Shown piece after piece: positions 15,220-23,692 of a stretch of DNA of 34,341 nucleotides. The notes below the pieces were generated by a model. The model worked only from the letters and a program-made list of their open reading frames with translations. It did not search any database and was not told where the DNA came from. Positions within the stretch are counted from its first letter, which is position 1. Each line of letters begins with the position of its first letter. The translations under genes and the position numbers were made by a program. This stretch comes from Candidatus Peregrinibacteria bacterium CG10_big_fil_rev_8_21_14_0_10_49_10. GTDB taxonomy: Bacteria > Patescibacteriota > Gracilibacteria > Peribacterales > Peribacteraceae. The stretch spans positions 6,384-40,724 of the forward strand of contig PFDR01000042.1 in NCBI GenBank assembly GCA_002772545.1. Direction: 5' to 3'.

Positions 15220-15363
15220 CTATTCTTCCCTTCCGCCAATAATGCTTATAAGTCTTCCCAGCACGGAATGCTGTGTACTATGCGTAGCATCTTGCTGCAC
15301 ACGGGGCTTCTGTCGAATGTGTTCGTGTAGTGGTGCTAAATGATCCAGTGCATCAAAGTCCAT
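15220..15363 (-). CDS. Possible 47-residue protein with own promoter
   Basis: A short ORF beginning MDFDALDHLAPLHEHIRQ and ending VLGRLISIIGGREE. It has protein-like composition, with an acidic/His-rich N-terminal helix and a hydrophobic C-terminal helix. It sits divergently from obg, 29 bases behind the -10 of a good promoter. No family is recognised and there is no Shine-Dalgarno sequence. Confidence 0.45.
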   Translation of the reverse strand: MDFDALDHLAPLHEHIRQKPRVQQDATHSTQHSVLGRLISIIGGREE

Positions 15364-15392
15364 GTGTCTGTGTGGGAAGAAAACTATTGTAT

Positions 15393-15421
15393 ATTATAAC
15401 ATATTCTATATATATAAACAA
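15393..15421 (-). promoter_or_regulatory. Promoter of the 47-codon ORF
   Basis: On minus, -35 TTGTTT (15421-15416), a 17-base AT-rich spacer and a perfect -10 TATAAT (15398-15393). Confidence 0.65.
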
Positions 15422-15510
15422 TCTCTCCGATTGCCTGTGAAACGAGGAGTCATTGCGTGATTCAGCGCAAAGTACTGGCAAATGACGGATAAAACAACGA
15501 CACTACAGCC

Positions 15511-16866
15511 ATGTTCCTCGACGAAGCCATCATCGAACTCAGCGGGGGAAACGGCGGCGACGGAGTCGTGCGGTGGCGCCGTGAGAAGTTTATAGCTAAA
15601 GGAGGACCAAATGGAGGAGATGGAGGCAGTGGTGGTAGTATCTACCTGATTGCAAATGCCAATACAGATACCCTCAGTGACTACTCCTCCAAAAAAAAGT
15701 ACAGAGCTGAGGACGGTGAGCCCGGTGCTAAGAACAACAGGCACGGAAAGTCCGGTGACGACCTTTTTCTTTCCGTACCACCCGGCACACTGGTATTTGC
15801 CGTGTCTGAATCCGGTACGGTTTCGGAAAACGATCTACTCGCAGATCTTGCGCAGAACGGAGACCAGATGCTCCTGGTACGGGGGGGTCGTGGGGGCTTC
15901 GGCAACGGACACTTTAAAAGTTCTACTCGGCAGCGACCCGACTTTGCAGAAAAGGGAGAACCCGGAGAAGTACGCAGGCTGAAGCTGGAACTCAAGCTGG
16001 TAGCGGATGTCGGGATCATCGGTTACCCCAGCGCCGGAAAATCTACGCTCATCTCCGTGATGAGTGCCGCAAAACCAAAGATTGCCGACTACGAGTTCAC
16101 GACTATTGTGCCAAATCTCGGTGTGGTAGATGTAGGAGACCGGTCGTATATCGCCTGTGATATTCCCGGACTTATAGAAGGGGCACACGAAGGGAAGGGC
16201 CTGGGAGATCAGTTCCTCCGACACATTGAACGTTGCGGATTACTCGTGCACCTTCTGGATAGTGGCAGATGCCTCGAGTCCGGTGAACCAGATCCGGATA
16301 CTCTCCTGAAAAACTATCAAACTATCCGTAAAGAACTGGAACACTACTCCCCTGCTCTTGCCTCCAAGCGGGAAGTAATTGTATTGAATAAAACAGACCT
16401 CATACCCGGTCAGGTGGAACCGCTCGTCTCTGCACTAAAAGTAAAGGGGCTGAAAATTTTTGCCTCCATTTCTGCAGCCACGACGGAAGGTGTAAAAGAT
16501 CTCAAAGAGAGCCTTCTGGCACCGGTACTGGAAGAACGTGAAAAACAGAAGGAAACCGCTCCGGGAGCTGAAGAACTACAGATTCTTACCCCCCATCTTG
16601 ATGATGTACACATGGGAGCATATCGCATCCAGCGGGAAGCAGACGGTTCTCTCCATGTAAATGGGAAACGGCTGGTGCAGCTCACGGTCATGACAAACTT
16701 TGAAAGTGAGGGCGGTATCCGCAGATTCCGTGATGTGTGCGAAAGGATCGGTTTGCTTCGAGCCCTGGAAAGGGAAGAAATGAAAAAAGGAACTCCGGTC
16801 TACATAGGAGAGGTACGGGTGGATGACTTCCTGCATTCATCCCATGCCTCGAAACATTCGGGTTAG
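15511..16866 (+). CDS. obg: GTPase Obg/CgtA, ribosome assembly
   Basis: 451 residues in the three-domain Obg layout. The glycine-rich Obg fold covers residues ~1-160 (LSGGNGGDGVVRWRREKF, GGDGGSGG, RGGRGGFGNGHF). The G domain has G1 GYPSAGKST (171-179), G3 DIPGLIEGAHEG and G4 NKTD. A C-terminal OCT-type domain (LDDVHMGAYRIQR ... EGGIRRFRDVCERIGL) follows. Obg binds the 50S subunit during late assembly and stress responses. It converges with a small minus-strand gene whose stop overlaps its own stop. Confidence 0.95.
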   Translation: MFLDEAIIELSGGNGGDGVVRWRREKFIAKGGPNGGDGGSGGSIYLIANANTDTLSDYSSKKKYRAEDGEPGAKNNRHGKSGDDLFLSVPPGTLVFAVSESGTVSENDLLADLAQNGDQMLLVRGGRGGFGNGHFKSSTRQRPDFAEKGEPGEVRRLKLELKLVADVGIIGYPSAGKSTLISVMSAAKPKIADYEFTTIVPNLGVVDVGDRSYIACDIPGLIEGAHEGKGLGDQFLRHIERCGLLVHLLDSGRCLESGEPDPDTLLKNYQTIRKELEHYSPALASKREVIVLNKTDLIPGQVEPLVSALKVKGLKIFASISAATTEGVKDLKESLLAPVLEEREKQKETAPGAEELQILTPHLDDVHMGAYRIQREADGSLHVNGKRLVQLTVMTNFESEGGIRRFRDVCERIGLLRALEREEMKKGTPVYIGEVRVDDFLHSSHASKHSG

Positions 16867-17117
16867 TTCAGTAAGGATTCCGGCCTCGTCGATGTTCCCT
16901 GCATAAGATGTCGCCTTGTTCTCGCAAGTGCAGCATTTGTAAGCAGAGTACGAACTTGCTCTTCCGTAGTCTCTGCCTCCAAAAAAACAGTCAGGACTCC
17001 CTGCTCTATAACAGATCCAATGCCTTGCTCTTGCAGGACATTATGCAGTACCAAAGCGTCATCATAACTTCCTATTCTGTCTCTTGGGACAAGCAAGACA
17101 TCAAGTTGGCTTTCCAT
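16863..17117 (-). CDS. Small conserved-looking protein, ferredoxin-like fold suggested
   Basis: 84 residues, MESQLDVLLVPRDRIG at the start. The order strand, helix (YDDALVLHNVLQEQG), strand (SVIEQGVLTVFLEA), helix (TEEQVRTLLTNAAL) suggests a small alpha-beta sandwich, somewhat like DUF2007 or ACT-type domains. No catalytic motif is visible. Its stop overlaps the obg stop by four bases. It is probably a real gene, given the tight convergent packing and clean composition. Confidence 0.5.
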   Translation of the reverse strand: MESQLDVLLVPRDRIGSYDDALVLHNVLQEQGIGSVIEQGVLTVFLEAETTEEQVRTLLTNAALARTRRHLMQGTSTRPESLLN

Positions 17118-17195
17118 AGTGGAACAAGAAAATGAAGTGTGGAACGAGTCGAATGATAGAATAGATCAGGGTGAGTTGGAGGTGCAACGTTTATC

Positions 17196-17320
17196 CCGGA
17201 TCCAGGACCCTCCTTCGCTCCTTCGCTCCTTCGGGCTTCGGAGATCAGGATGACGTGAAATGGTCCTTCGATTCGCACTCGCATTGCTCGTGCTCACTCA
17301 GGATCATTCGACTGTAATAA
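17196..17320. repeat. Dispersed CTTCG/CTCAGGAT repeat cluster
   Basis: Tandem CTCCTTCG units (about 17210-17235), then GGAGATCAGGATGACG, CCTTCGATTCGCACTCGC and GCTCACTCAGGATCATTCG. These are variants of a motif also seen at 7999-8035 (ACTTCGCTCCTCACTCAGG) and 8094-8114. The 17118-17371 gap holds no gene. Confidence 0.55.
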
Positions 17321-17323
17321 TTC

Positions 17324-17375
17324 TGGTTCACCATGAGCAAGGAGTGCGCCAAAGGCGAACGACGAGTCGAATGGT
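17324..17375 (-). repeat. tRNA 3'-flank repeat, copy 3 (after tRNA-Phe)
   Basis: On minus, ACCATTCGACTCGTCG, then a longer GC-rich middle, then GCTCATGGTGAACCA. The end blocks match the repeats after tRNA-Val and tRNA-Ile. Confidence 0.7.
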
Positions 17376-17446
17376 GGCCCAGGACAGGATCGAACTGTCG
17401 ACACCTCGCTCTTCAGGCGAGTGCTCTACCACTGAGCTACCGGGCC
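17372..17446 (-). tRNA. tRNA-Phe (GAA), CCA encoded
   Basis: The acceptor GGCCCGG/CTGGGCC has one G-U pair. The anticodon stem is CTCGC/GCGAG, with loop CTGAAGA giving GAA. The T stem is ACAGT/CCTGT-like around TTCGATC. The 3' ACCA is encoded. Confidence 0.9.
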
Positions 17447-17568
17447 AGCTCACCAAAGTAGAATATAACACATCTGCTCTACGCAAAGAATAAATCTCAG
17501 AATAAGGAAGAGACTTGCCCTGTTAAATCTCCACAGTATACTTTCGTGGCCTCCCTCGTACTTTTCGG

Positions 17569-17612
17569 TTGGGGCTCTCCTGTACCAGTCGTCCGCCTGC
17601 GGCGAGCTCCGG
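17569..17612 (+). repeat. tRNA-associated palindromic element upstream of tRNA-Ala
   Basis: TTGGGGCT (17569-17576) matches the first bases and flank of tRNA-Ala. CGTCCGCCTGCGGCGAGCTC then CGG (17590-17612) is nearly identical to the element inside the broken tRNA-Val copy (4670-4649 on minus). Arms CCTGTACC and GGTGCAGG surround it. The tRNA match here is short, so only the element is well supported. Confidence 0.5.
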
Positions 17613-17669
17613 TGCAGGACGTATTCCTCCACTGCTGATCTTTATCCACTCTTCCTTTCCATGTTACTT

Positions 17670-17746
17670 GGGGCTGTAGCTCAGTTGGCTAGAGCGTCTG
17701 GTTCGCAATCAGAAGGTCGGGGGTTCAAATCCCCCCAGCTCCACCA
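17670..17746 (+). tRNA. tRNA-Ala (CGC), CCA encoded
   Basis: The acceptor GGGGCTG/CAGCTCC has the diagnostic G3-U70 pair of alanine tRNAs. The anticodon loop TTCGCAA gives CGC, reading GCG. The T stem is GGGGG/CCCCC and the CCA is encoded. Confidence 0.93.
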
Positions 17747-18016
17747 TGATCTGTACCCCAAAAAGTGGACACAGAAATCTACCGCCATCCATTGTTTCTT
17801 TTGTTACTCTTTATCTCTTAACAAAAGAACAATATGAGAACTACATATTCAAACGAACCATCCTTCGCGAAGCAACGGATACCTCTTGCAAACGAGAGGC
17901 CGTCCAGGAGCCAAAGCTGACGAATTCTACAATCAACCTCCTGTCCCCACTGGACAATACGGGGTTTGCCATCGTATGGTATGTGGTATACTCCCTATCG
18001 ATTTCCACCCTCTATA
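17747..18016. other. Gene-free stretch starting with an IS3-like terminal sequence
   Basis: Directly after the CCA of tRNA-Ala comes TGATCTGTACCCC, then AAAAAGTGGACAC, resembling the terminal inverted repeats of IS3-family elements. A 92-codon ORF (17746-18024) runs through but has no transposase motif and starts inside the tRNA, so it is not accepted. TATACT near 17989-17994 may be the -10 box for the next gene. Confidence 0.3.
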
Positions 18017-18676
18017 ATGGATAAACGTCTTCTCCCCGTCCTCGCTACCGCTCTTGTTCTTACATCGTGTTCGCTCTTTGGCTCCGGAGAAGAAACATCT
18101 ATGGAGAATGGCGATAAAAACGCTGCACCTGTAGAAGAACTGAACGGAGGTATGAATATGGAGGAAGGAAGCACAAAAGAAGATGCCAAGCCCGCGTATC
18201 CCATAGTATTACGTGGAGATGTAGGCAGCAGCCATATTGCCATTGCCGGGAAAAAAGGGAGTGTCGTGCTGAACCAGGGGAAGTTTAATACGTTTGACTT
18301 TCAGGTCTTTTTAAACCCGGAGAAGCCCGATGCGTTTGAAGTAACTCAGATGGGAGTAGGTGTACTCGTGTCCAGTTTGGTAACAGATAATGCCGGCCTT
18401 ACAGATAATCTTCTTTCGGCGAACTTTCTTGACCCTGTCTCCTACCCCATGGCTACCTTCGTTTCCACAAATATTGAGAATACAGAAGGTTCCCGTTACC
18501 ACGTGACAGGGGAAGCAACAGTGCATGGCGTAACCAACGAAGTTTCCTTCGATGCCACCATTACAAGAGAATCTCTCGAGGCAAATCTTCTGCTCAATAT
18601 TGGTGACTTCGGTCTAAGCGGCATGAATGACTACGATGCGGATGTTCCTATGCAGATATCGGTGAAATTCCAGTAG
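18017..18676 (+). CDS. YceI-family lipoprotein
   Basis: 219 residues. The start at MDKRLLPVLATAL gives a proper lipoprotein signal with lipobox LTSC (Cys18). An acidic, low-complexity linker (about residues 22-60) follows, then a YceI domain with FDFQVFLNPEKPD, DNLLSANFLDPVSYPMATF and GEATVHGVTNEVSF. YceI domains form a lipocalin-like barrel that binds isoprenoid-type lipids. The protein is predicted to be tethered outside the cytoplasmic membrane. It converges with the M20 peptidase, stops only four bases apart. Confidence 0.88.
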   Translation: MDKRLLPVLATALVLTSCSLFGSGEETSMENGDKNAAPVEELNGGMNMEEGSTKEDAKPAYPIVLRGDVGSSHIAIAGKKGSVVLNQGKFNTFDFQVFLNPEKPDAFEVTQMGVGVLVSSLVTDNAGLTDNLLSANFLDPVSYPMATFVSTNIENTEGSRYHVTGEATVHGVTNEVSFDATITRESLEANLLLNIGDFGLSGMNDYDADVPMQISVKFQ

Positions 18677-18680
18677 GAAT

Positions 18681-19760
18681 TTAGCAAAACTTTTCCAAGA
18701 GCTTTCTGCCGATTTTGTAGTGCTGCAAAAGTGAGGGAATGGAAACCCATTCATTGGGACCGTGCAGATCTCCACCCATGGGTCCGTAGAGGAAGGCAGG
18801 AATCCCCTGCTCACTAAAGAAGCGGGCATCCGTTCCGCCATGTTCCCGAATAATTTCAATCTCTCGCTCCTCTACCTCTTTTGCAAGAGTCCGTACAAGG
18901 TTCACCATGGGGTGGTCTGCATTTGTGTACAGAGGGCTTGCACGTACCATCTCATGCAGTACACAACCTGCCGGTAGAACTGCCTGCACAAGAGCAAGTG
19001 CTTCCTCAGGTTCTTTGCAAAGTTCCGGTGGGTAACGAATGTCCAGATTGCAGGCTGCATCACCCGGCACCTGGTTTCGTGCATTACTGCCACGCAGCAT
19101 GGTGGGTACAACCGTTACCTGCCAGTCATCTTGTGTTCCGGGAGGAAACGCATCATGAATACGGTTCAGTGCGGTACAGAGCTTCCAGATGGCATTATCA
19201 CTCTCCCAGGGCATAGCCGCATGCCCTCCCGTTCCCCGGGCTCTAAGCTCCACCCAAAGAGCACCCTTATGCTCCGTAACAATTCCCGGACTACTGCCTG
19301 TATCCGGCGTAAAGGCTACAGGAGTATTCACCACACCCTCTGTAAGAAGTTGCGGAATACTTCCCCCGGCTGTTTCTTCGTCGCTGGTAAGAAGGATACT
19401 GACGTTCGGCTTTTTCCCTTCTGCTGTTATGTCCCTGTAGGCGAGCAGAAATGGAACAATTCCTCCTTTCATATCTTTTGCGCCTCTTCCAAAAGCTCTC
19501 TCGCCTTCTACCAGTAAGCTGAATTGCTTCTCTGTTGCCGGAACTACATCTACATGAGCAAACCAGAGCAAATCTGGGTGTGTGCAGGAAAGATGCAGGT
19601 AGGGTGCTCCTTCTATTTCTCCCCGCTGCATCTCTCCGTTCGGCTGGCTCAGAAAAGTGCCTTGTATCCAGTCCAAAGCACGCACTTTTTCCGGTGTGTT
19701 CCCTTCCACTGTCTGAAAGGAGACCAATGTTGTAAGTGCATCCACTACTGTATTGCGCAT
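18681..19760 (-). CDS. M20-family metallopeptidase (ArgE/DapE-like)
   Basis: 359 residues. Metal site: His in LLWFAHVDVVP (about residues 64-75), Asp in GRGAKDMKGG, the Glu-Glu pair in LLTSDEETAGG, and a C-terminal His in GGDLHGPNEWVSI. A dimerisation domain with ARGTGGHAAMPWESDNAI sits in the middle. The family removes acyl or amino-acid groups from peptides and includes ArgE, DapE and carboxypeptidases. No arginine or lysine pathway genes are near, so a general peptide-processing role is more likely. The ATG follows a -10 box by six bases. Confidence 0.88.
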   Translation of the reverse strand: MRNTVVDALTTLVSFQTVEGNTPEKVRALDWIQGTFLSQPNGEMQRGEIEGAPYLHLSCTHPDLLWFAHVDVVPATEKQFSLLVEGERAFGRGAKDMKGGIVPFLLAYRDITAEGKKPNVSILLTSDEETAGGSIPQLLTEGVVNTPVAFTPDTGSSPGIVTEHKGALWVELRARGTGGHAAMPWESDNAIWKLCTALNRIHDAFPPGTQDDWQVTVVPTMLRGSNARNQVPGDAACNLDIRYPPELCKEPEEALALVQAVLPAGCVLHEMVRASPLYTNADHPMVNLVRTLAKEVEEREIEIIREHGGTDARFFSEQGIPAFLYGPMGGDLHGPNEWVSIPSLLQHYKIGRKLLEKFC

Positions 19761-19766
19761 TTCTGG

Positions 19767-19772
19767 AGTGTA
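19767..19772 (-). promoter_or_regulatory. -10 box of the M20 gene, leaderless geometry
   Basis: TACACT on minus, exactly six bases before the ATG at 19760. No clear -35. Confidence 0.45.
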
Positions 19773-19816
19773 CGACGACTCTATCCCGGAGGTGAATGTG
19801 TGATGGAAAGGTGTAG

Positions 19817-19845
19817 TTGCAAAAAGTATAAAAATGTAGTATAAT
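19817..19845 (+). promoter_or_regulatory. Promoter of the VanW gene
   Basis: -35 TTGCAA (19817-19822), a 17-base spacer and a perfect -10 TATAAT (19840-19845). It predicts a leader of about 28 bases before the ATG at 19880. Confidence 0.7.
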
Positions 19846-19879
19846 ATAAATCAAGAAATTTTACACAAACACATACACT

Positions 19880-21283
19880 ATGAAGCACTCACGTACACAT
19901 CTCGTCGCAGCGAATGTTTCACTGCTCAATGTTCTTGCGGTTGCGCTGCTTGCCACCGGAAATCACGATGGGTCCACACTTCGCATGATGCAGTCTCAGC
20001 AAGTTGTAGGACTGCCTTCTTCCCTCCTGGCTATGGTGCCGGGAAAGATAATACAAACACCTGAAGATCGCATTGCCTATCGCCTGCAGAAGCGTCTGTA
20101 CAAGACAGGGAAGGTCACTCCTCCTCTGGGCGTTTTAAGTAAAGCAGTTACAGAGAGAAAGGAGTACTTTAAACGCAGTGTAGATGTGCACGTGCTGAGT
20201 CCGGACGGAAAAGTGCAACAGGAACTTACGATATCTGCTCACAGAAACCCCCTCATTCTGACACCTGAATTCAGTTACACTCGCGCGTCGTACCACATCA
20301 ATACAGATGCTGTGCGTACGCAGCTGGAGAACGAAGAGTTTGATGGAGCAACTCCTCCGGAAGATATTGTTCTTACAGCCATGGAAAAAAAGGACGACAT
20401 ACTGCGTGCAGAAACGAGTGGTGTTGCCAAGGCTGGCATGCGGCTCCAGGCCGCATCCGGTGCTGAACTTATTTCAAAGGCACTGGAAACGCAGCAGAAG
20501 GAAGTCAGTGTGCATCTCATTCCTACACCCGGTGTCGTTATCAATGAGACGGGAGAAGATGTAGGTGAAATGAAACTACTCGCCATAGGACGATCCAACT
20601 TTGCAGGTTCTACCTACGCCCGTATGCAAAATGTGCGAAAAGCACTCCGGAGTCATGTGAACAACACTGTGGTATTGCCGGGTGAAACATTTTCATTCAA
20701 TAGCACTTTGGGGGGGCCTGTTACAGAAAGCAGAGGATGGTATATGGCAAAAGTAATTTTTGAAGGAGATCAGTTGCGATACGCTCCCGGAGGAGGCATT
20801 TGTCAGGCATCCACCACAGTATACCGAGCTATTGTAAATGCAGGGTTCCCTGTCGTCGAACGGCGTGCGCACAGCCTCTACGTAAGCTACTACAAAGAAT
20901 ATGGAGTAGGCATAGACGCGACTATTTACCCCGGAAGTCAGGATCTTGTGTTCCTGAACGACACAGAACACCCCCTGCTCATTCAGGCCTACGATGACGG
21001 GTATGATGCTGTAGTAAGCATATTCGGGACTCCGGATGGCCGCTCAGTGGAACTGAATGGCCCCTACTTTACAACCAATGCTCCGGACGAATTGCTCATT
21101 CATAACAGGAAAATAGCACCCAACGAAATTGCCTGGCTGCAACGAGTATCATACGCAGATGGTGCAGTAAAAGAGAACACTATTCTTTCACGGTATATGA
21201 CACTTCCGGAATACGTGAAACGGGAATTCACAGCACCCATAGCGGTTATTCAGGAGAAAACAGCTGTTTCTTTGGGTTCCTAA
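19880..21283 (+). CDS. VanW-domain exported protein
   Basis: 467 residues. An N-terminal hydrophobic segment (about residues 8-26) acts as signal or anchor. A long region without clear motifs follows, then a VanW domain at residues ~238-365: GRSNFAGSTYARMQNVRKAL, VLPGETFSFNSTLG and APGGGICQASTTVYRAIVNAG, with the conserved GGGICQ-S/T-T. VanW domains occur in envelope proteins of Gram-positive bacteria and CPR; their biochemical role is unsettled. The protein probably acts outside the membrane in wall maintenance. Confidence 0.88.
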   Translation: MKHSRTHLVAANVSLLNVLAVALLATGNHDGSTLRMMQSQQVVGLPSSLLAMVPGKIIQTPEDRIAYRLQKRLYKTGKVTPPLGVLSKAVTERKEYFKRSVDVHVLSPDGKVQQELTISAHRNPLILTPEFSYTRASYHINTDAVRTQLENEEFDGATPPEDIVLTAMEKKDDILRAETSGVAKAGMRLQAASGAELISKALETQQKEVSVHLIPTPGVVINETGEDVGEMKLLAIGRSNFAGSTYARMQNVRKALRSHVNNTVVLPGETFSFNSTLGGPVTESRGWYMAKVIFEGDQLRYAPGGGICQASTTVYRAIVNAGFPVVERRAHSLYVSYYKEYGVGIDATIYPGSQDLVFLNDTEHPLLIQAYDDGYDAVVSIFGTPDGRSVELNGPYFTTNAPDELLIHNRKIAPNEIAWLQRVSYADGAVKENTILSRYMTLPEYVKREFTAPIAVIQEKTAVSLGS

Positions 21284-21827
21284 GCAGAGGAGATAAATAT
21301 CGGGTTCGTACTACGGAGAAAGGTGCGGTACAGTATGGCCGCATCTTTCTTTATGTCTACCCGTACATTCATCATAGGTTTGCTCGCAGTAGGTATAAAC
21401 TTTTCCGCATGCAGTGCACTTGCACTTACTAGTCTGTTTCTTCTTCCAACCCGGAGTGTTGCTGCCGAAAACATACTCATGACACCGTCTCAGATGAGTT
21501 TTTCCTGCGAAAAACAAAGTTCTCACACTGCCCTAGATGTTCATACACAGAGAACTGGCTGCAGGGATACAAAGGCTTGCATACAGAATTCCATTCATGC
21601 AGAAGTACACAGGGGTTTACATGCATCTGCTCATACACAGAATCTGCTGGTGTTTCTGCAGACACCCTGCCCCGGCAAGAGATCTATGAATACTGCACAA
21701 ACAGAGTCTGTGAGCCTTGCCCGGGACGGACCACTGTACCCGGAAGCCCCTTTATTCGCTCATCAATTGATGAAGAGAGAATGAGTGTATACTCCCTCTG
21801 ATTTCTATTTATTTTTTTCTTCTTCTT
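21284..21827. other. Ambiguous Cys-rich region with competing ORFs
   Basis: About 540 bases without a clear gene. A 153-codon plus ORF (21323-21784) has a signal-like start (MSTRTFIIGLLAVGINFSAC) but an unlikely second half. In another plus frame the second half reads as a Cys-rich sequence (SHCPRCSYTENWLQGY, then CRSTQGFTCICS) without a start codon. On minus, 21526-21311 encodes a zinc-ribbon-like protein (GTG start; CKCTACGKVYTYCEQTYDEC). None has a Shine-Dalgarno sequence. A frameshifted gene is possible. TATACT (about 21786-21793) may be the -10 of the next gene. Confidence 0.35.
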
Positions 21828-22556
21828 ATGCCGAATCTTACAACAAATGGCTCTAATCCCTGGTTTGGTGTATCTATGGCTCTCATTGGAGTGATCATAG
21901 GGTACTCCGTTGCTCTGGGAACAGCAGATTCTCAACCGGGAAAGCCCGCAGGTGCTGCCGCACCCAGTCCCTCAGTTGCAGCACAACCCACTGCTCCTGC
22001 ACCACAGGCTCCCAGTGCTGCTAATATTGTGGCACCGGATCCTAAAACAGATCACATCCGTGGCAACCCGAAAGCAACGGTTTCTCTCATTGAATACTCC
22101 GATTTCGAGTGCCCCTTCTGCCAGCGCCATCATCCCACTCTCCAGCAGGCACTGGATGAATACGGAGATGATGTGAACTGGGTCTACCGTCACTACCCGC
22201 TCTCCTTTCACCCCAATGCAAGGCCATCGGCTCTTGCATCCGAGTGCGTTGCGGAACTTGGAGGAAACGATGCCTTCTGGCAGTTTGCAGATACCGTGTT
22301 TGAGAAAGGCGCGGTGGTGGCCAACCTGCAAAGCTACGCAGGTGGCATTGGTATCAATACGACTGCATTCAGCGACTGTCTCTCCAGCGAGAAATACGCT
22401 GAGCATGTAGACGGCCAGCTCGACGAAGGTTCCGCATCCGGCGTGAGCGGCACGCCCGGCACTATTGTGTACAACAACGAAACAAAGGAATCCCGTTACA
22501 TTTCGGGCGCTCAACCCTACTCAAATATCAAAGCAGCCATAGACGCTATTCTGTAG
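21828..22556 (+). CDS. Membrane-anchored DsbA-like thioredoxin-fold protein
   Basis: 242 residues. One N-terminal membrane helix (about residues 13-31), an Ala/Pro-rich linker (35-68), then a DsbA-like thioredoxin domain with active site CPFC (Cys95-Cys98 in DFECPFCQRHHP) and the cis-proline loop in SGTPGTIVYN. The helical insert includes a further Cys pair (SECVAEL and SDCLSSE). It is expected to form or shuffle disulfides in exported proteins on the outside of the membrane. It ends with a strong terminator, so it is likely a single-gene unit. Confidence 0.9.
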   Translation: MPNLTTNGSNPWFGVSMALIGVIIGYSVALGTADSQPGKPAGAAAPSPSVAAQPTAPAPQAPSAANIVAPDPKTDHIRGNPKATVSLIEYSDFECPFCQRHHPTLQQALDEYGDDVNWVYRHYPLSFHPNARPSALASECVAELGGNDAFWQFADTVFEKGAVVANLQSYAGGIGINTTAFSDCLSSEKYAEHVDGQLDEGSASGVSGTPGTIVYNNETKESRYISGAQPYSNIKAAIDAIL

Positions 22557-22574
22557 TACCTTCAGGTGAACAGA

Positions 22575-22602
22575 AACGAGGCGGGATTGCCGCCTCGTTT
22601 TT
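22575..22602 (+). terminator. Intrinsic terminator after the DsbA-like gene
   Basis: A ten-pair stem, AACGAGGCGG/CCGCCTCGTT, with a five-base loop GATTG, running into TTTTT. This is a textbook rho-independent terminator. Confidence 0.93.
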
Positions 22603-22683
22603 CTGTACTTGCATTCCCGATGATTTCATTTTTATCCTGGACTAAAAGGATGTATACTTTCGTGCCATTATCATTCAATACTT

Positions 22684-23658
22684 ATGAAAAATCAGCTCTG
22701 TATAGCCGTATGTACAGCTGTGGTACTCACCTCCTGTACTACACCGTCTCCGCAGAACAATGCATCCTCTTCTTCTGAATCTGCCTCCCAACCGCAAAGT
22801 TCAAGTTCAAGCGAGAAAGTTATTCGTGAGACGAAGAATGTGTCGTACTCCGGTATTGTGCGACCATTGGGCATAAGCGTGTACATGGAAGGAACGCATC
22901 GGCTTTCTCTGGAGAATGACCGCTTCATCCTGCTGGAAAGTGATGCTGTAGATTTAAATGGCTATGTGGACGAACATGTAGAAGTACTCGGCTCCATTCG
23001 ACCAACCGTAGAGAGCGATGCCATGATTATGCGTGTGGAATCCATAGCCCTGCAGGAAACGAGTACGAGTGCGCAGAGTGCAGACACAACTCCTTCTGCA
23101 GGAAATACGCAGTCCAGTACTGCTGCTTCCACTCTCGGATTTTCGTTCTCTTCTCTTTCTTCCCGTACAGAGTCTGCTTCCAGTACACCAAGCAGTGCTA
23201 CACAAGTTGCTTCACAGACGTCTTCCACTGATGCCACATCCGGTGCACAGAAGAAGACTCCAGGCCCCGCCTTCCTTGCACGTCAGGAGAAAATGGCAAG
23301 CGAAAGTTTTACGGCAGAAAACTGGACACAGGAGTACTGCAGCGAACACATAGGTTTCTGCATCCCTGTGCATCGCAATTGGTGGTTCACCTCCTTTGGA
23401 GCAACTTCCACACACTACTGGCATGTGGAACTGAATTCCGAAGCGTTTGAAGATTTGTACGAAGGCCCTGTTGTCATAGACCTGAACGGCGAAAGCCTCA
23501 ATGCGCTCAGTATTGCAAATGGATCCATTCATACCGATGGCCAGACAGTCACAGGCTACCGCAGTTGGACGAATGGACGTCACTTTGCCATTCATGCAGA
23601 TGTCTCTCTGCGTAATGCCGTTGAGTACATCACAAATAATTTAAGAGAGGGAGACTAG
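22684..23658 (+). CDS. Lipoprotein with Ser/Thr-rich linkers
   Basis: 324 residues. The signal peptide has lipobox LTSC (Cys18). A Ser-rich stretch (27-44) is followed by a small beta domain (about 52-125) with SYSGIVRPLGISVYMEGTH and VDEHVEVLGSI, which resembles an OB-like fold. A Ser/Thr/Ala-rich spacer (128-195) and a C-terminal domain come next, with EYCSEHIGFCIPVHRNWWF and a possible disulfide. No family is recognised. TATACT (about 22652-22657) upstream is a likely -10 box. The product is predicted to be a surface-displayed lipoprotein; the spacer may be glycosylated. Confidence 0.75.
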   Translation: MKNQLCIAVCTAVVLTSCTTPSPQNNASSSSESASQPQSSSSSEKVIRETKNVSYSGIVRPLGISVYMEGTHRLSLENDRFILLESDAVDLNGYVDEHVEVLGSIRPTVESDAMIMRVESIALQETSTSAQSADTTPSAGNTQSSTAASTLGFSFSSLSSRTESASSTPSSATQVASQTSSTDATSGAQKKTPGPAFLARQEKMASESFTAENWTQEYCSEHIGFCIPVHRNWWFTSFGATSTHYWHVELNSEAFEDLYEGPVVIDLNGESLNALSIANGSIHTDGQTVTGYRSWTNGRHFAIHADVSLRNAVEYITNNLREGD

Positions 23659-23692
23659 CTCCCAGTCTTTGGGAACTCCTCAACAGACATGA

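Noticed and set aside
17746-18024. 92-codon ORF after tRNA-Ala
   Set aside because: It begins inside the tRNA CCA, overlaps the YceI gene start and shows no domain or transposase motif.
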